Source of the DNA: Balaenoptera acutorostrata
Taxonomy: Eukaryota; Chordata; Mammalia; Artiodactyla; Balaenopteridae
Assembly: GCF_949987535.1 (NCBI RefSeq)
Contig: NC_080067.1
Location: 4,526,001 to 4,590,000 of the forward strand
DNA: 64,000 bases
Reading direction: 5' to 3'
Below the pieces are notes generated by a model. The model was given only the letters and a program-made list of their open reading frames with translations. It was not told where the DNA came from and searched no databases. Below are positions 11,031 through 21,567 of this stretch, piece after piece. Numbering within the stretch: the stretch's first letter is position 1; the number at the start of each line of letters is the position of its first letter. The position numbers were made by a program, and so were the translations under genes.

Positions 11031-11887
11031 ATTTGGCTTTCTTGAAGATGGGTGATTTTCCCTGAATCTAGGCTGCAGCACAGTTTACCCTGTCTAGACA
11101 ATCCATGATGTCTTTTTCGACTGAATAGCTTACTTCCTGTTTATCCTCTTGTCTCCAGGAAGCATAAAAAGATGGGATTTCAGGGAGAGGAGTTATAGAA
11201 GGAAAGCAGAAGCAGGAGTTCAGGCTGCCCTTTTAAGAAGCAATATTTCTCTATAATTTGGCAGAGAGAGGGGGAACCAAAAAACATAAATGTAATGTGT
11301 GAGAGAAAATAGAACTGAGAAGGGAGGAGGGGGGGATTCAGAGAAGGCAGATGTGTTTGCAGGTGGGTTGGGGTCCCCCCCGGCCTATTTACTCCTCCGG
11401 GTTCTACCTGGCACCTAAAAAAGAGCTATGCACACAGCATAACAAGAACTCAATAAATATTTGGGGAATGAGTAGTCCCTCCATTAAAGCTGAAAATTGG
11501 GAGTTGGCTACACATATTTCTTTCCTTCTGGAAAAGGATTTGTAGCTCAGAAGAAGTCCATGCCATTAAAACAACATGGAGAATTCAGTCCAGGTTGAGG
11601 TGATTAATTATCACCCTGTTTTCTCTGGCTTGGCCAGACACCATAACTACTTTCAATGTTCTGTACAGCCAGCATACAGCTAGAAGCTACTGACAGACTG
11701 AAAGAACAGCCTAGAAAACCATGACTGACTGCTGTCTAAAAATTTTGCAAAGATGTATTTTTGATCCTCTCTGGCAGCTGAATTCTTGCTCTTGTATACA
11801 ATCTAATTGCTACTCAAAGCAAAATATTTTTAATTGGCCCATCCTTTCTACCTTGCCCACTTCTGAATATATGAGTAAAAGTTTTGC
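11031..11887. other. No recognised feature
   Basis: Includes a G/C-rich patch near 11325-11400. Otherwise no repeat or coding signature that I can name. Confidence 0.4.
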
Positions 11888-12300
11888 TACTTTGTCTTTT
11901 TTACTGAAGTAGAGTTGATGTACAATATTATATTAGTTTCAGGTGTACAGCATAGTGATTCAGGATTTTTACAGATTATACTCCATTAAAAGTTATTACA
12001 AGGTAATGACTATAATTCCCTGCGCAGTACAATATATCCTTGTTGCTCATCTATTTCATACATAGTAGTTTGTATCTCTTAATCCCGTGCCCTTAATTTG
12101 CCCCTCCCCCTTCCCTCTCCCCACTGGTAACCACTAGTTTGTTCTCTATATCTGTGGGTCTGTTTCTGTTTTGTTATATACATTCCTTTATTTTTCAGAT
12201 TCCACATATAGGTGACATACAGTATTTGTCTTTCTCTGTCTGACTTAATTCACTTTGCATAATAATCTCTAGGTCCACCGACGTTGCTTCAAATGGCAGT
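11888..12300 (-). mobile_element. L1 3'-end fragment
   Basis: Reverse-complement L1 3' UTR: 'actgaagtagagttgatgta', 'ctccccactggtaaccacta', 'gattccacatataggtgaca' and 'cactttgcataataatctct'. More diverged than the other L1 ends in the window. Confidence 0.85.
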
Positions 12301-12439
12301 AAATGGCAATAAGAGGTTTCTCCAGAAGGTCATTGCTGCATTAAGATTCTCTGATGTCTTAGATATTAAATAATACCATAGATATTAAATAATATTATAG
12401 CTACTAAGTAAATTGTATATGTTATATATAAAATACTGA

Positions 12440-12690
12440 GAAAGTTATGGGGATGTAATGGTGACTATAGTTAATAATACTGTGTCACATATTCGAAAGT
12501 TGCTAAAAGAGTAGATCTTAAAAGTTTTCAACACAGGAAAAAAAATCTTGTTAATTATGTACGGTGATGATATCAGCTAGACTTATTGTGGTGATCATTT
12601 CACAAAATACACAAATATCAAATCATTATGTTTGCACCTGAAACTCATATACCGTTATATGTCAATTATGTTTCAATTAGAAAAGATGAT
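12440..12690 (+). mobile_element. Old L1 (L1M-type) 3' end
   Basis: 'gtgactatagttaataatac', 'gatatcagctagacttattg', 'caaatcattatgtttgcacc' and 'ttatatgtcaattatgtttc' are the L1M 3' terminal sequence in order. Confidence 0.8.
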
Positions 12691-13185
12691 TTGACAGGGT
12701 TGTAAATTAAATATGCAAAAAAAAGATACTGAGTAGGATAGCACCCGTTTCTGAGGTTTAACGCAGGTCACCCAGGCAGTAATTGTTCTTTTTGAGGAAT
12801 TTCTTGCTTAGGACTTGTCTTAAATCAGTAGAGCCTGGGATGGGATTCTGGTTTGGATGGTTTATTGGAGGAGTGTTTCCAGAAGAATAGGAGTACGTAA
12901 ACAGGATGGGGTAAGGCAAGGAGGTAACAGGGTTGTGGTCTCAGCTGGAGACTGGATTCAGGCTGATCCCGTGGGGCACCAACAGCACACACTACATGGC
13001 TCCTTTCCAATGGTACAAGGAGTTTCAAAGCTCAGTGAGTTTTGCAGTCATTTTCCTTGACTAATGAAAGATCACATGAAGAAGAAAAGAAATCTGGAAG
13101 CTCAGGTAATATAGCGTTTCCTGACTCTGAAAGAGTTTTTGTTCTTCATGCATTTTCTTTGGTTAAAATAATCTAGAAATAATGT
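12691..13185. other. No recognised feature
   Basis: Opposing open frames of 67 codons (12825-13028 minus, 12857-13060 plus) overlap each other and resemble no known protein. No repeat identified. Confidence 0.4.
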
Positions 13186-13388
13186 ATTTTTTTTTCTTTT
13201 CCATTGTGGTTTATCACAGAATATTGAATATAGTTCCCTGTACTATACAATAAGACCTTGTTGTTTATCCATTCTTTATATAATAGTTTGCCTCTGCTAA
13301 TCCCAATCTCCCAATCCATCCCTCCTCCAACCCCCTCCCCCTTGGCAATCACAAGTCTGTTCTCTATGTCTGTGAGTCTGTCTCTGTT

Positions 13389-13690
13389 TTTTTTTAAATA
13401 AATTTATTTATTTTATTTATTTATTTATTTATTTGGCTGTGTTGGGTCTTCATTGCTGTGCGCGGGCATTGTGGTGAGCGGGGGGCTACTCTTCGTTGCG
13501 GTGCTTGGGCTTCTCATTATGGTGGTTTCTCTTGTTGCAGAGCATGGGCTTTAGACATGCAGGCTCAGTAGTTGTGGCACATGGGCTTAGTTGCTCCACG
13601 ACATGTGGAATCTTCCTGGACCAGGGCTCAAACCTGTGTCCCCTGCATTGGCAGGTGGATTCTTAACCACTGCATCACCAAGGAAGCCCC
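13389..13690 (-). mobile_element. CHR-type SINE nested in L1
   Basis: TTTA-rich tail, 'ggctgtgttgggtcttcatt', body, B box region 'ccagggctcaaacctgtg' and head 'gcatcaccaaggaagcccc'. It splits L1 sequence ending 'gtctctgttttt' from L1 sequence resuming 'gtttctgttttgtagat'. Confidence 0.9.
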
Positions 13691-13873
13691 GTGTTTCTGT
13701 TTTGTAGATAGGTTCATTTGTGCCATGTTTTAGATTCCACATACAAGTGATATTGTGTGGTATTTGTCTTTTTCTTTCTGACTCACTTCACTTAGTTTGA
13801 TAATCTCTAGTTGCATCCATGTTGCTGTAAATGGCATTATTTCATTCTTTTTTATGGTTGAGTAATATCCCAT

Positions 13874-13877
<4 letters not shown>

Positions 13878-13915
<38 letters not shown>
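13878..13915. repeat. (TA)n microsatellite
   Basis: Uninterrupted 38-bp TA run. It sits at the 'ccattgtatatatg' position of the L1 3' region, so it has probably expanded from an L1 seed. Confidence 0.95.
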
Positions 13916-13917
<2 letters not shown>

Positions 13918-14215
13918 ACATCTTCTTTAACCATCCATTTGTCAATGGACATTTATGTTGCTTCCATGTCCTTGGCTATTGTAAATAGTGCTGCTATGAA
14001 TGTTGGGGTGCATGTATCTTTTCAAATTATAGTTTTGTCTAGATATATGCCCAGAAGTGGGATTGCTGGATCATATGCCAACTCTATTTTTCGTTTTTTG
14101 AGTCACCCCCACACTGTTTTCATAGTGGTTGCACCAATTTACATTCTCATCAATAGCGAAGGAGGGTTCCCTACTCTCCACACCCTCTCCAGCATTTATT
14201 GTTTGTAGACTTTTT

Positions 14216-14506
14216 TTTTTAAATTTTATTTATTTATTTATTTTTGGCTGTGTTGGGTCTTCGTTTCTGTGCGAGGGCTTTCTCTAGTTGCGGCAAGCGG
14301 GGGCCACTCTTCATCGCGGTGCGTGGGCCTCTCACTATCGCGGCCTTTCTTGTTGCAGAGCACAGGCTCCAGACGCACAGGCTCAGTAGTTGTGGCTCAC
14401 GGGCCTAGTTGCTCCGCGGCATGTGGGATCTTCCCAGACCAGGGCTCGAACCCGTGTCCCCTGCATTGGCAGGCAGATTCTTAACCACTGCGCCACCAGG
14501 GAAGCC
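14216..14506 (-). mobile_element. CHR-type SINE nested in L1
   Basis: Full-length reverse-complement copy ending 'ccaccagggaagcc'. A perfect 12-bp TSD tgtagacttttt (14204-14215 and 14507-14518), itself L1 sequence, proves it inserted after the L1. Confidence 0.95.
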
Positions 14507-14610
14507 TGTAGACTTTTTAATGATGGTCATTCTGACTGGTGTGAGGTGGTACCCCACTGTAGTTTTCATTTGCACAGAAATAATATTTTTAACCTCTCAT
14601 TCTTTAAATT

Positions 14611-15047
14611 GTTTTAAAAAAAGAAATTGATGAATGTGGAGAATTGACTACACTAAACAATAGTGCTTAAATTACTATTCTGGAGAGAAATCATGATGCA
14701 TAGATAGACCTGGCAACTTGAGTTTACATATTCAATATTTTATTTGATATTATGAAACAAATTTTCACATTTAAAAATAATTCATGGTTTAGTTGTTACG
14801 TAAAGGATGACAATTAAATAGCAGCTCAGCAGACGCATATAGGGAAAATTTTTATGAACATCAATAGCACAAATATTATGTGTCTCAGTAGGAAATTCTA
14901 CCATCCTGAGTGGACTGAATGGTGTATGAAACATTACTTGAATACAGTTGGTAACAATTATTTCAGTATGTGTGTGTGGAGATGCATGTTGGCAAGCATG
15001 GGATAGGGTTGTAAGAATGATGGGGTAGATTGGTAGATTTTTCTACA
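14611..15047. other. No recognised feature
   Basis: AT-rich DNA without identifiable repeats or genes. Confidence 0.4.
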
Positions 15048-15207
15048 GCTAAATAGAGAATATATATTTTTTCTACACAGTTAAATATAGACTATATATT
15101 CTCTCTGTATGCATACTCTATATAAATTCTCTCTCTCTATATATAGTAAATACGCAGCTAAATAGAGAATATATATATTAAATGTATAGCTAAATAGAGA
15201 ATATATA
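15048..15207. repeat. Degenerate AT-rich repeat cluster
   Basis: The 20-mer agctaaatagagaatatata occurs at 15048-15067, 15156-15175 and 15188-15207. Inverted relatives (tatatattctctct near 15093) lie between them, so the cluster has direct and inverted components. Confidence 0.8.
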
Positions 15208-17184
15208 CATATATATATCTTCATGCAGTGTCATTTCATATCCATTTTGGTACTAGCATTTGGAAATAGCATTTGTTACCTAAATTTGGTTAAGGGAAAA
15301 ATAGATTAGGATTCATGCAACATTTTGCATGTGATAAAATTTGCCAAAATGACACATTATGTCTTCTCTTCTTACCCCTTTTTAACTTGTAAAAATAACT
15401 CAATAATTTATTCCATCTCTGAAGGTGTTATTTCTTGGATTTTTATTTTTTATTCTTCCACTGATTATTTTTTATTATTCCACAATTCTGTTTTTTACAT
15501 GTGTGGACACAAAGGTATGAAAGCACTATATGAAACAAACAAACAAAAAATCTTAAGTATGTATAATACAATCCAAAATACTGCATATCCATGGAAAAAG
15601 ACAGACAGGCATATATCTGGACCCAGAATAAAAGATACATTTCCCTATGAGAACTACAAAAATATCCTCAAAGACAGGGAGGGTGAGGAGAGTTTGTGGC
15701 CCTTGAAGGCAAGCTGGAGTACACAAAGGATGACCAAGAGTCCCAGCATAAAGGTAGCTTAGAAATAATTAGAAAGATGATGGGTTTTTTCCAAAGGTAA
15801 GCAGAATTACGGGAGATAACCTCAGGGAACTGGCAAAGTGCCAGGATCAGAAGGGAGAATATCAATAAGGAAGATGAAGGCTGAGGGCCAGGAGGTGGAA
15901 AAGAATCCAGAAACTTTTAAGGGAACAGAGTTGAAGTCAGGTCGAGAGAAGGTCCTGCGGCCACTGCACAACCTCTTGTAGTTTACAACCTAACCCAAAT
16001 CCTTGATGCTTACTTAGTAAAAAAAAAAATAGAAGAGAAATAACCATCCCTTCCTAGAAGTGGAGCGGGCCTCGGATCCTCTCCTGGCCTCACCAGGCCT
16101 CACCAGTCCTGCAAGACTCTGCTTCTGCCGTCAGGGACGACCCCTCCCAGGAGATCCTTGCTCTCCAGTTGCGACTTTGTCGAGAGACCCTTTGAAAGGA
16201 TGACTTGCAGTTGAGTCACAGTCTTTCCTCTCCTGCTCTGCACTCCCACTGCCTGGGAAAAGTCATCAGAATTTGGTGTTTTGAGGTGAGAAAGGGAGAA
16301 TCGCCATGCAGCATGGGCTCCTTGAGAACATCCAGAGGTTTCTGAAGGCGAAGGAGGGGCAACGGGACCTGGAAGGGGCAGAGGGCAGAGAAGAGAAAGC
16401 AGCCAGTGGCCTGGCCGATGCCAGGACAGGTCTGCAGAGCGGAGGGCGTGCAATAGCAGGGGTCTCCAGCTGCGGGCACACTGCCAGGGCAGAGGGAGAG
16501 ATGGCTTCCCAGGAGGTGGGCAGAAAATGTTAGAGCTTCCCCTTTTCTTTCACCTACAATTAAGCTTTACTAGTGATGAATACACTGTGACACCTGTGCC
16601 TTTAGTGCATCTCCATGGTTATGTGTTACCTATAGTCTTTGGGGGGGTTCTTAGGGCAAGAGTAGGGGCTCCACTATGTATGTTTTGGGGGAAAGGGTTG
16701 GCCTTGGCATCTTATTTGAATGTTTCAGAGCATTGTGATTGATGTGTTGTAGTTGACTTGTGCCCTGTCAATTGTATTTATAAATTATTGTATCTTTATA
16801 AGATGAACGAGTGGATCAGGCAGATTCCTACCAAGAAACTGAAGACTAAACTCAGTGTAAGCACAAGCAAGCAACCACAAAGGAATAGAGCTGAATCCAC
16901 TTCTCCTGCCCCCAGACAAACTTAGGAGGTTCAAACAAACAATGTTGACCTAACTAGATCTGACAAGGTCAGCCAAATAAATAGTGGTCCTTGAGATGAC
17001 TATACAACATAGATAAACGTCTGTTAACATTAATGACTGTCCTTACCTTGTGTGAATACGGAGCCCTGAGATATTAGTGCAACTGTTTTTAGGAATGGGA
17101 TGAACTTGGTGGAACCAACTCAGGTGGAACAGGACAACAAAAAATTGGCTTTATTCTTTTCTAAACATTATTCTCAATGATGAC
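15208..17184. other. No recognised feature; one GC-richer patch
   Basis: A GC-richer stretch (about 16070-16530) has overlapping open frames on both strands (up to 117 codons, 16100-16453 minus; 75 codons, 16306-16533 plus). None resembles a known protein. A 145-codon frame at 15325-15762 has low-complexity composition and no splice context. I cannot support an exon here. Confidence 0.35.
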
Positions 17185-17522
17185 TGCCTTAGTCCATTTG
17201 GGCAACTATAACAAAATACCACGATGCGTGGCTTAGAAACAACAAACACGTTTTCCTTACAGTTGGCTGGAAAGTCCAAGATCATAGTGCCAGCATGGTT
17301 GTGTTTTTTGGTGAGGGCTGTCTTCCTGATTCATAGCTTGTGCCTTCTCACTGAGTTCTCCATTGTGGAAGGGGCTCGGGAGCTCTGTGGGGTCTCCTTT
17401 ATAAGGGCTCCAACCTCATGACCTAAGCCCCTCCCAAAGGCCCCGTCTCCTCATACCATCATATTAAGCATTCGGATTGCAACAGAGGAATCTGGGAGGG
17501 ACACAAACGTCAGACCACAACA
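17185..17522 (-). mobile_element. Solo MaLR-type LTR (MLT1/MST-like)
   Basis: Reverse-complement LTR of the ERVL-MaLR kind: 'gcaactataacaaaatacca', 'ggctggaaagtccaagatca', 'ttcctgattcatagcttgtg' and 'tcccaaaggccccgtctcct'. On the minus strand it begins TG and ends CA. No internal retroviral sequence flanks it. Confidence 0.85.
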
Positions 17523-18299
17523 GGGACACACCACTGCCCTCTCATTGTTGGACAAGATCTAGTCACTTTCAGCTATGTAAAACAACTCATTTAGGTAATT
17601 ATAACTCATGGTGGGGTGTTAGAAGATTCAATTCAACCTAATATCCAAACAGCAACCTTACTTTCAGGGAACTTATAGTGTCAGAAGGGTCTCTCCGTCT
17701 TTCTCAGCCTTTCTCAGAAGAGCAAAAGTCTTTTGTCACTGGTGCTACTGTCCTATCTCAGTTAACACCGTCTGGCTCTTCCATGGGACATGCGTGTGTT
17801 CTTTGGAATTCACTCCTGTGGGGAGCGATGTGGGTGATGCCTTTCCCTATTGACCTGTGGGTCCAGCCCCCCCTGCTCTTGCCGCTAGCCTATGCCATAG
17901 TCTCCAACGCCTGAGGTTCCCTTTCCCCATGGACCACAGGTCCTGTCAAGATGGCTTGAACATGCTTACTTTCATTGCGTCCATGAGTCTGTGGAAAGCA
18001 CTTGTGTCTTAGCCACCCACAGAGTGTAGATTGCTCCAAATTGGCTCTCTCCTTGCCTTCCACGGCCACTGGCACCCCTAGTCTCCCACTTCCTGTAGTC
18101 ACCAGCTGGTATGCAGATTCTAGTCTCTGTGTTCACCCTTTCCTTCATCCTGTATATCCAATTAATCCCCAAGTTATTCTGACTTACCCCCTAAACACTT
18201 CTCAAATGTATTTATTCCTTCCTTTCCTTGCCACCAGTCTCAATCCTTCTAGTTCAACCTTTCACCTAATTTCCCTCTGACTTATCTTGTCCTCTTAAA
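17523..18299. other. No recognised feature
   Basis: No identifiable repeat or gene. Overlapping short frames on both strands around 17890-18280 show no protein similarity I can recognise. Confidence 0.4.
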
Positions 18300-18311
18300 A
18301 ACTACCCTCTA

Positions 18312-20265
18312 GGAGACCTTCAAGATGGTGGAGGAGTAAGACGTGGAGATCACCTTCCTCCCCACAAATACATCAAAAATACATCTACATGTGGAACAAC
18401 TCCTATAGAACAGCTACTGAACGCTGGCAGAAGACCTCAGACTTCCCAAAAAGCAAGAAAATCCCCATGTACCTGGGTAGGGCAAAAGAAAAAAGAAAAA
18501 ACAGAGACAAAAGAATAGGGATGGGACCTGTACCTCGGGGAGGGAGCTGTGAAGGGGGAAAAGTTTCCACACACTAGGAAGCCCCTTCACTGGCGGAGAC
18601 GGGGGTGGGGGTGGATGGGGGGGAAGCTTCGGAGCCACGGAGGAGAGCACAGCAACAGGGGTGCAGAGGGCAAAGCGGAGAGATTCCCGCACGGAGGATC
18701 GGTGCAGACCAGCACTCACCAGCCCGAGAAGCTTGTCTGCTCACCCGCCGGGGTGGGCGGGGGCTGGGAGCTGAGGCTCGGGCTTCGGAGGCCAGACCCC
18801 AGGGAGAAGACAGGGGTGGGCTGCATGAACACAGCCTGAAGGGGGCTAGGGCGCCACAGCTAGCCGGGAGGGAGTCCGGGAGAAAGTCTGGACCTGCCTA
18901 AGAGTCAAGGGACAGTTGTTCCAGGGTGCACGAGGAGAGGGGATTTGGAGCACTGCCTGAAGGACCTCCAGAGACAAGCACGAGCTGCGGCTATCAGCGC
19001 AGACACAAGAGACAGCCATGAAACACTAAGGCTGCTGCTGCCGCCACCAAGAAGCCTGTGTGCAAGCACGGGTCACTATCCACACTGCCCCTCCCGGGGG
19101 CCTGTGCAGCCCACCACTGCCAGGGTCCCGTGATCCAGGGACAACTTCCCCGGGAGAACACACGGTGCACCTCAGGCTGGTGCAATCTCACGCTGGCCTC
19201 TGCCGCCGCAGGCTCGCCCCGCATTCCGCACCCCTCCCTCCCCCCGGCCTAAGTGAGCCAGAGCCCCCTAATCAGCCGCTCCTTTAACCCCATCCTGTCT
19301 GGGCAGGAACAAAAGCCTGAGGGTGACCCACACTCAGAGTCAGGGCCAAAACCAAAGCTGAACCCCAGGAGCTGTGTGAACAAAGAAGAGAAAGCGAAAT
19401 CTCTCCCAGCAGCCTCAGGAGCAGCAGATTAAATCTCCATAATCAAATTGATGTACCCTGCATCTGTGGAATACCTGAATAGACAACGAATCATCCCAAA
19501 ATTGAAGCAGTGGACTCTGGGAGCAACTGTAGACTTGGGGTTTGGTGTCTGCAACTGACTTGTTTCTGATTTTTATGTTTATCTTTGTATATTTTTTAGT
19601 GCTTGTTATCATTGGTGGATTTGTTTATTGGTTTGGTTGCTCTCTTCCTTTTTTTATTACTTTTTAATTTTTTTAAATTTTAATAATTTTTTTATTTTTA
19701 AAAATTATTTTACTTTATTTAAAAAATTTTTTTTCTTTCTTTTTTTCTCCCTTTTCTTCTGAGCTGTGTGGCTGACAGGGTCTTGGTGCTCTGGCCTGAT
19801 GTCAGGCCTGAGCCTCTGAGGTGGGAGAGCAGAGTTCAGGACATTGGTCCACCAGAGACCTCCCAGCCCCACATAATATCAATCAGTGAAAGCTCTCCCA
19901 GAGATCTCTGTCTCAACGCTAATACTGAGCTCCACCCAACGGCCAGCAAGCTCCAGTGCTGGACACCCCATGCCAAACAACTAGCAAGACAGGAACACAA
20001 ACCCACCCATTAACAGAGAGGCTGCCTAATATCATACTAAGTTCACAGACACCCCAAAACACACCACCAGATGCAGCCCTGCCCACCAGAAAGACAAGAT
20101 CCAGCCCCACCCACCACAACACAGGCACCAATCCCCTCCACCAGGAAGCCTACACAAGCCACTGAACCAACAACATTACCCACTGTGGGCAGACACCAAA
20201 AACAACAGGAACTACAAACCTGCAGCCTGCAAAAGGGAGACCCCAAACACAGTAAGTTAAGCAAA
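18312..20265 (+). promoter_or_regulatory. L1 5' UTR (promoter region)
   Basis: Starts ggagaccttcaagatggtgg, with a YY1-like aagatgg about 11 bp from the element's start. A GC-rich stretch (about 18530-19290) follows and then an AT-rich stretch near 19640-19750. L1 5' UTRs carry an internal Pol II promoter. Activity in this decayed copy is unknown. Confidence 0.7.
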
Positions 20266-21509
20266 ATGGTAAGACAGAGAAATATGCAGCACATAAAGGA
20301 GCAAGGTAAAAAAGCACCAGACCAAACAAATGAAGAGGAAATAGGCAGTCTACCTGAAAAAGAATTCAGAGTAATGATAGTAAAGATATCCAAACTCTTG
20401 GAAATTATATGGAGAAAATACAAGAAACGTTTAACAAGGACCTAGAAGAACTAAAGAGCAAACAAACAATGATGAACTACACAATAAATGAAATTAAAAA
20501 TTCTCTAGAAGGAATCAATAGCAGAATAACTGAGGCAGAAGAACGGATAAGTGACCTGGAAGATAAAATAGTGGAAATAACTACCGCAGAGCAGAATAAA
20601 GAAAAAAGAATGAAAAGAATTGAGGACAGTCTCAGAGACCTCTGGGACAACATTAAACTCACCAACATTTGAATTATAGGGGGCACAGAAGAAGAAGAGA
20701 AAGAAAAAGGGTCTGAGAAAATATTTGAAGAGATTATACTTAAAACTTCCATAATATGGGAAAAGAAATAGTCAGTCAAGCCCAGGAAGCACAGAGAGTC
20801 CCATACAGGATAAATCCAAGGAGAAACACACCAAGACACATATTAATCGAACTATCAAAAATTAAATACAGGGCTTCCCTGGTGGCGCAGTGGTTGAGAA
20901 TCTGCCTGCTAATGCAGGGGACACGGGTTCGAGCCCTGGTCTGGGAAGATCCCACATGCCACGGAGCAGCTGGGCCCGTGAGCCACAATTGCTGAGCCTG
21001 CGCGTCTGGAGCCTGTGCCCCGTGACGGGAGGGGCCGCGATAGAGAAAGGCCCGCGCACCGCGATGAAGAGCGGTCCCCGCACCGCGATGAAGAGTGGCC
21101 CCCGCTTGCCGCAACTGGAGAAAGCCCTCGCACGAACCGAAGACCCAACACAGCCAAAAATAAAATAAATAAATAAATAAATAAATAAGAAAATCCTTAA
21201 AAAAAAAAAAAAATTAAATACAAAGAAAATATATTAAGAGCAGCAAGGGAAAAGCAAGAAATAACATACAAGGGAATCCCCATAAGGTTAACAGCTGATT
21301 TTTCAGCAGAAACTCTGCAAGCTAGAAGGGAGTGGCAGGAAATATTTAAAGTGATGAAAGGGAAAACCCTAGAACCAAGATTACTCTACCCAGCAAGGAT
21401 CTCATTCAGATTCAATGGAGAAATTAAAACCTTTACAGATAAGCAAAAGCTAGGAGAATTCAGCACCACCAAACCAGCTTTACAACAAATGCTAAAGGAA
21501 CTTTTCTAG
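20266..21509 (+). pseudogene. L1 ORF1 pseudogene, SINE-interrupted
   Basis: L1 ORF1 encodes the RNA-binding trimeric chaperone of the L1 RNP. Here it opens MVRQRNMQHIKEQGK, shifts frame near 20410-20440, then carries the coiled-coil stretch (NSRITEAEERISDLEDK, about 20515-20565). An in-frame stop follows LTNI near 20670, and further stops come before the SINE (20871-21208). ORF1 resumes after the SINE with the C-terminal domain and stops at 21507-21509. Its sequence is clearly older than the minus-strand ORF1 at 31366-32295. No protein can be made. Confidence 0.9.
20871..21208 (+). mobile_element. CHR-type SINE inside L1 ORF1
   Basis: Complete copy: head gggcttccctggtggcgcag, B box gggttcgagccctgg, long body and (AAAT)n then A-run tail. 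TSD aaaattaaataca (20857-20870 and about 21209-21222). The body carries a 24-bp tandem duplication (21056-21079 and 21080-21103). Confidence 0.95.
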
Positions 21510-21567
21510 ACAGAAAACACAAGAGAAGGAAAAGACCTACAATAACAAACCCAAAACAATTAAGAAA

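Larger units (their letters stand above)
13186..14610 (-). mobile_element. L1 3' part carrying two nested SINEs
   Basis: Reads continuously as reverse-complement L1 3' UTR and ORF2 C-terminus once two SINEs (13389-13690 and 14216-14506) are removed. Landmarks are 'cacagaatattgaatatagt', 'ttgctgtaaatggcattatt', 'gattgctggatcatatgcca' and 'catagtggttgcaccaattt'. ORF2 is decayed. Confidence 0.9.

Noticed and set aside
18530..19290. GC- and CpG-rich stretch resembling a CpG-island promoter
   Set aside because: It lies wholly in the L1 5' UTR bounded by the TSD, so it is element-derived rather than a host gene promoter.
20871..20960. tRNA-like A- and B-box region
   Set aside because: This is the tRNA-derived head of a SINE; it has no cloverleaf acceptor stem or tRNA 3' end. 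The same holds for the other SINE heads.
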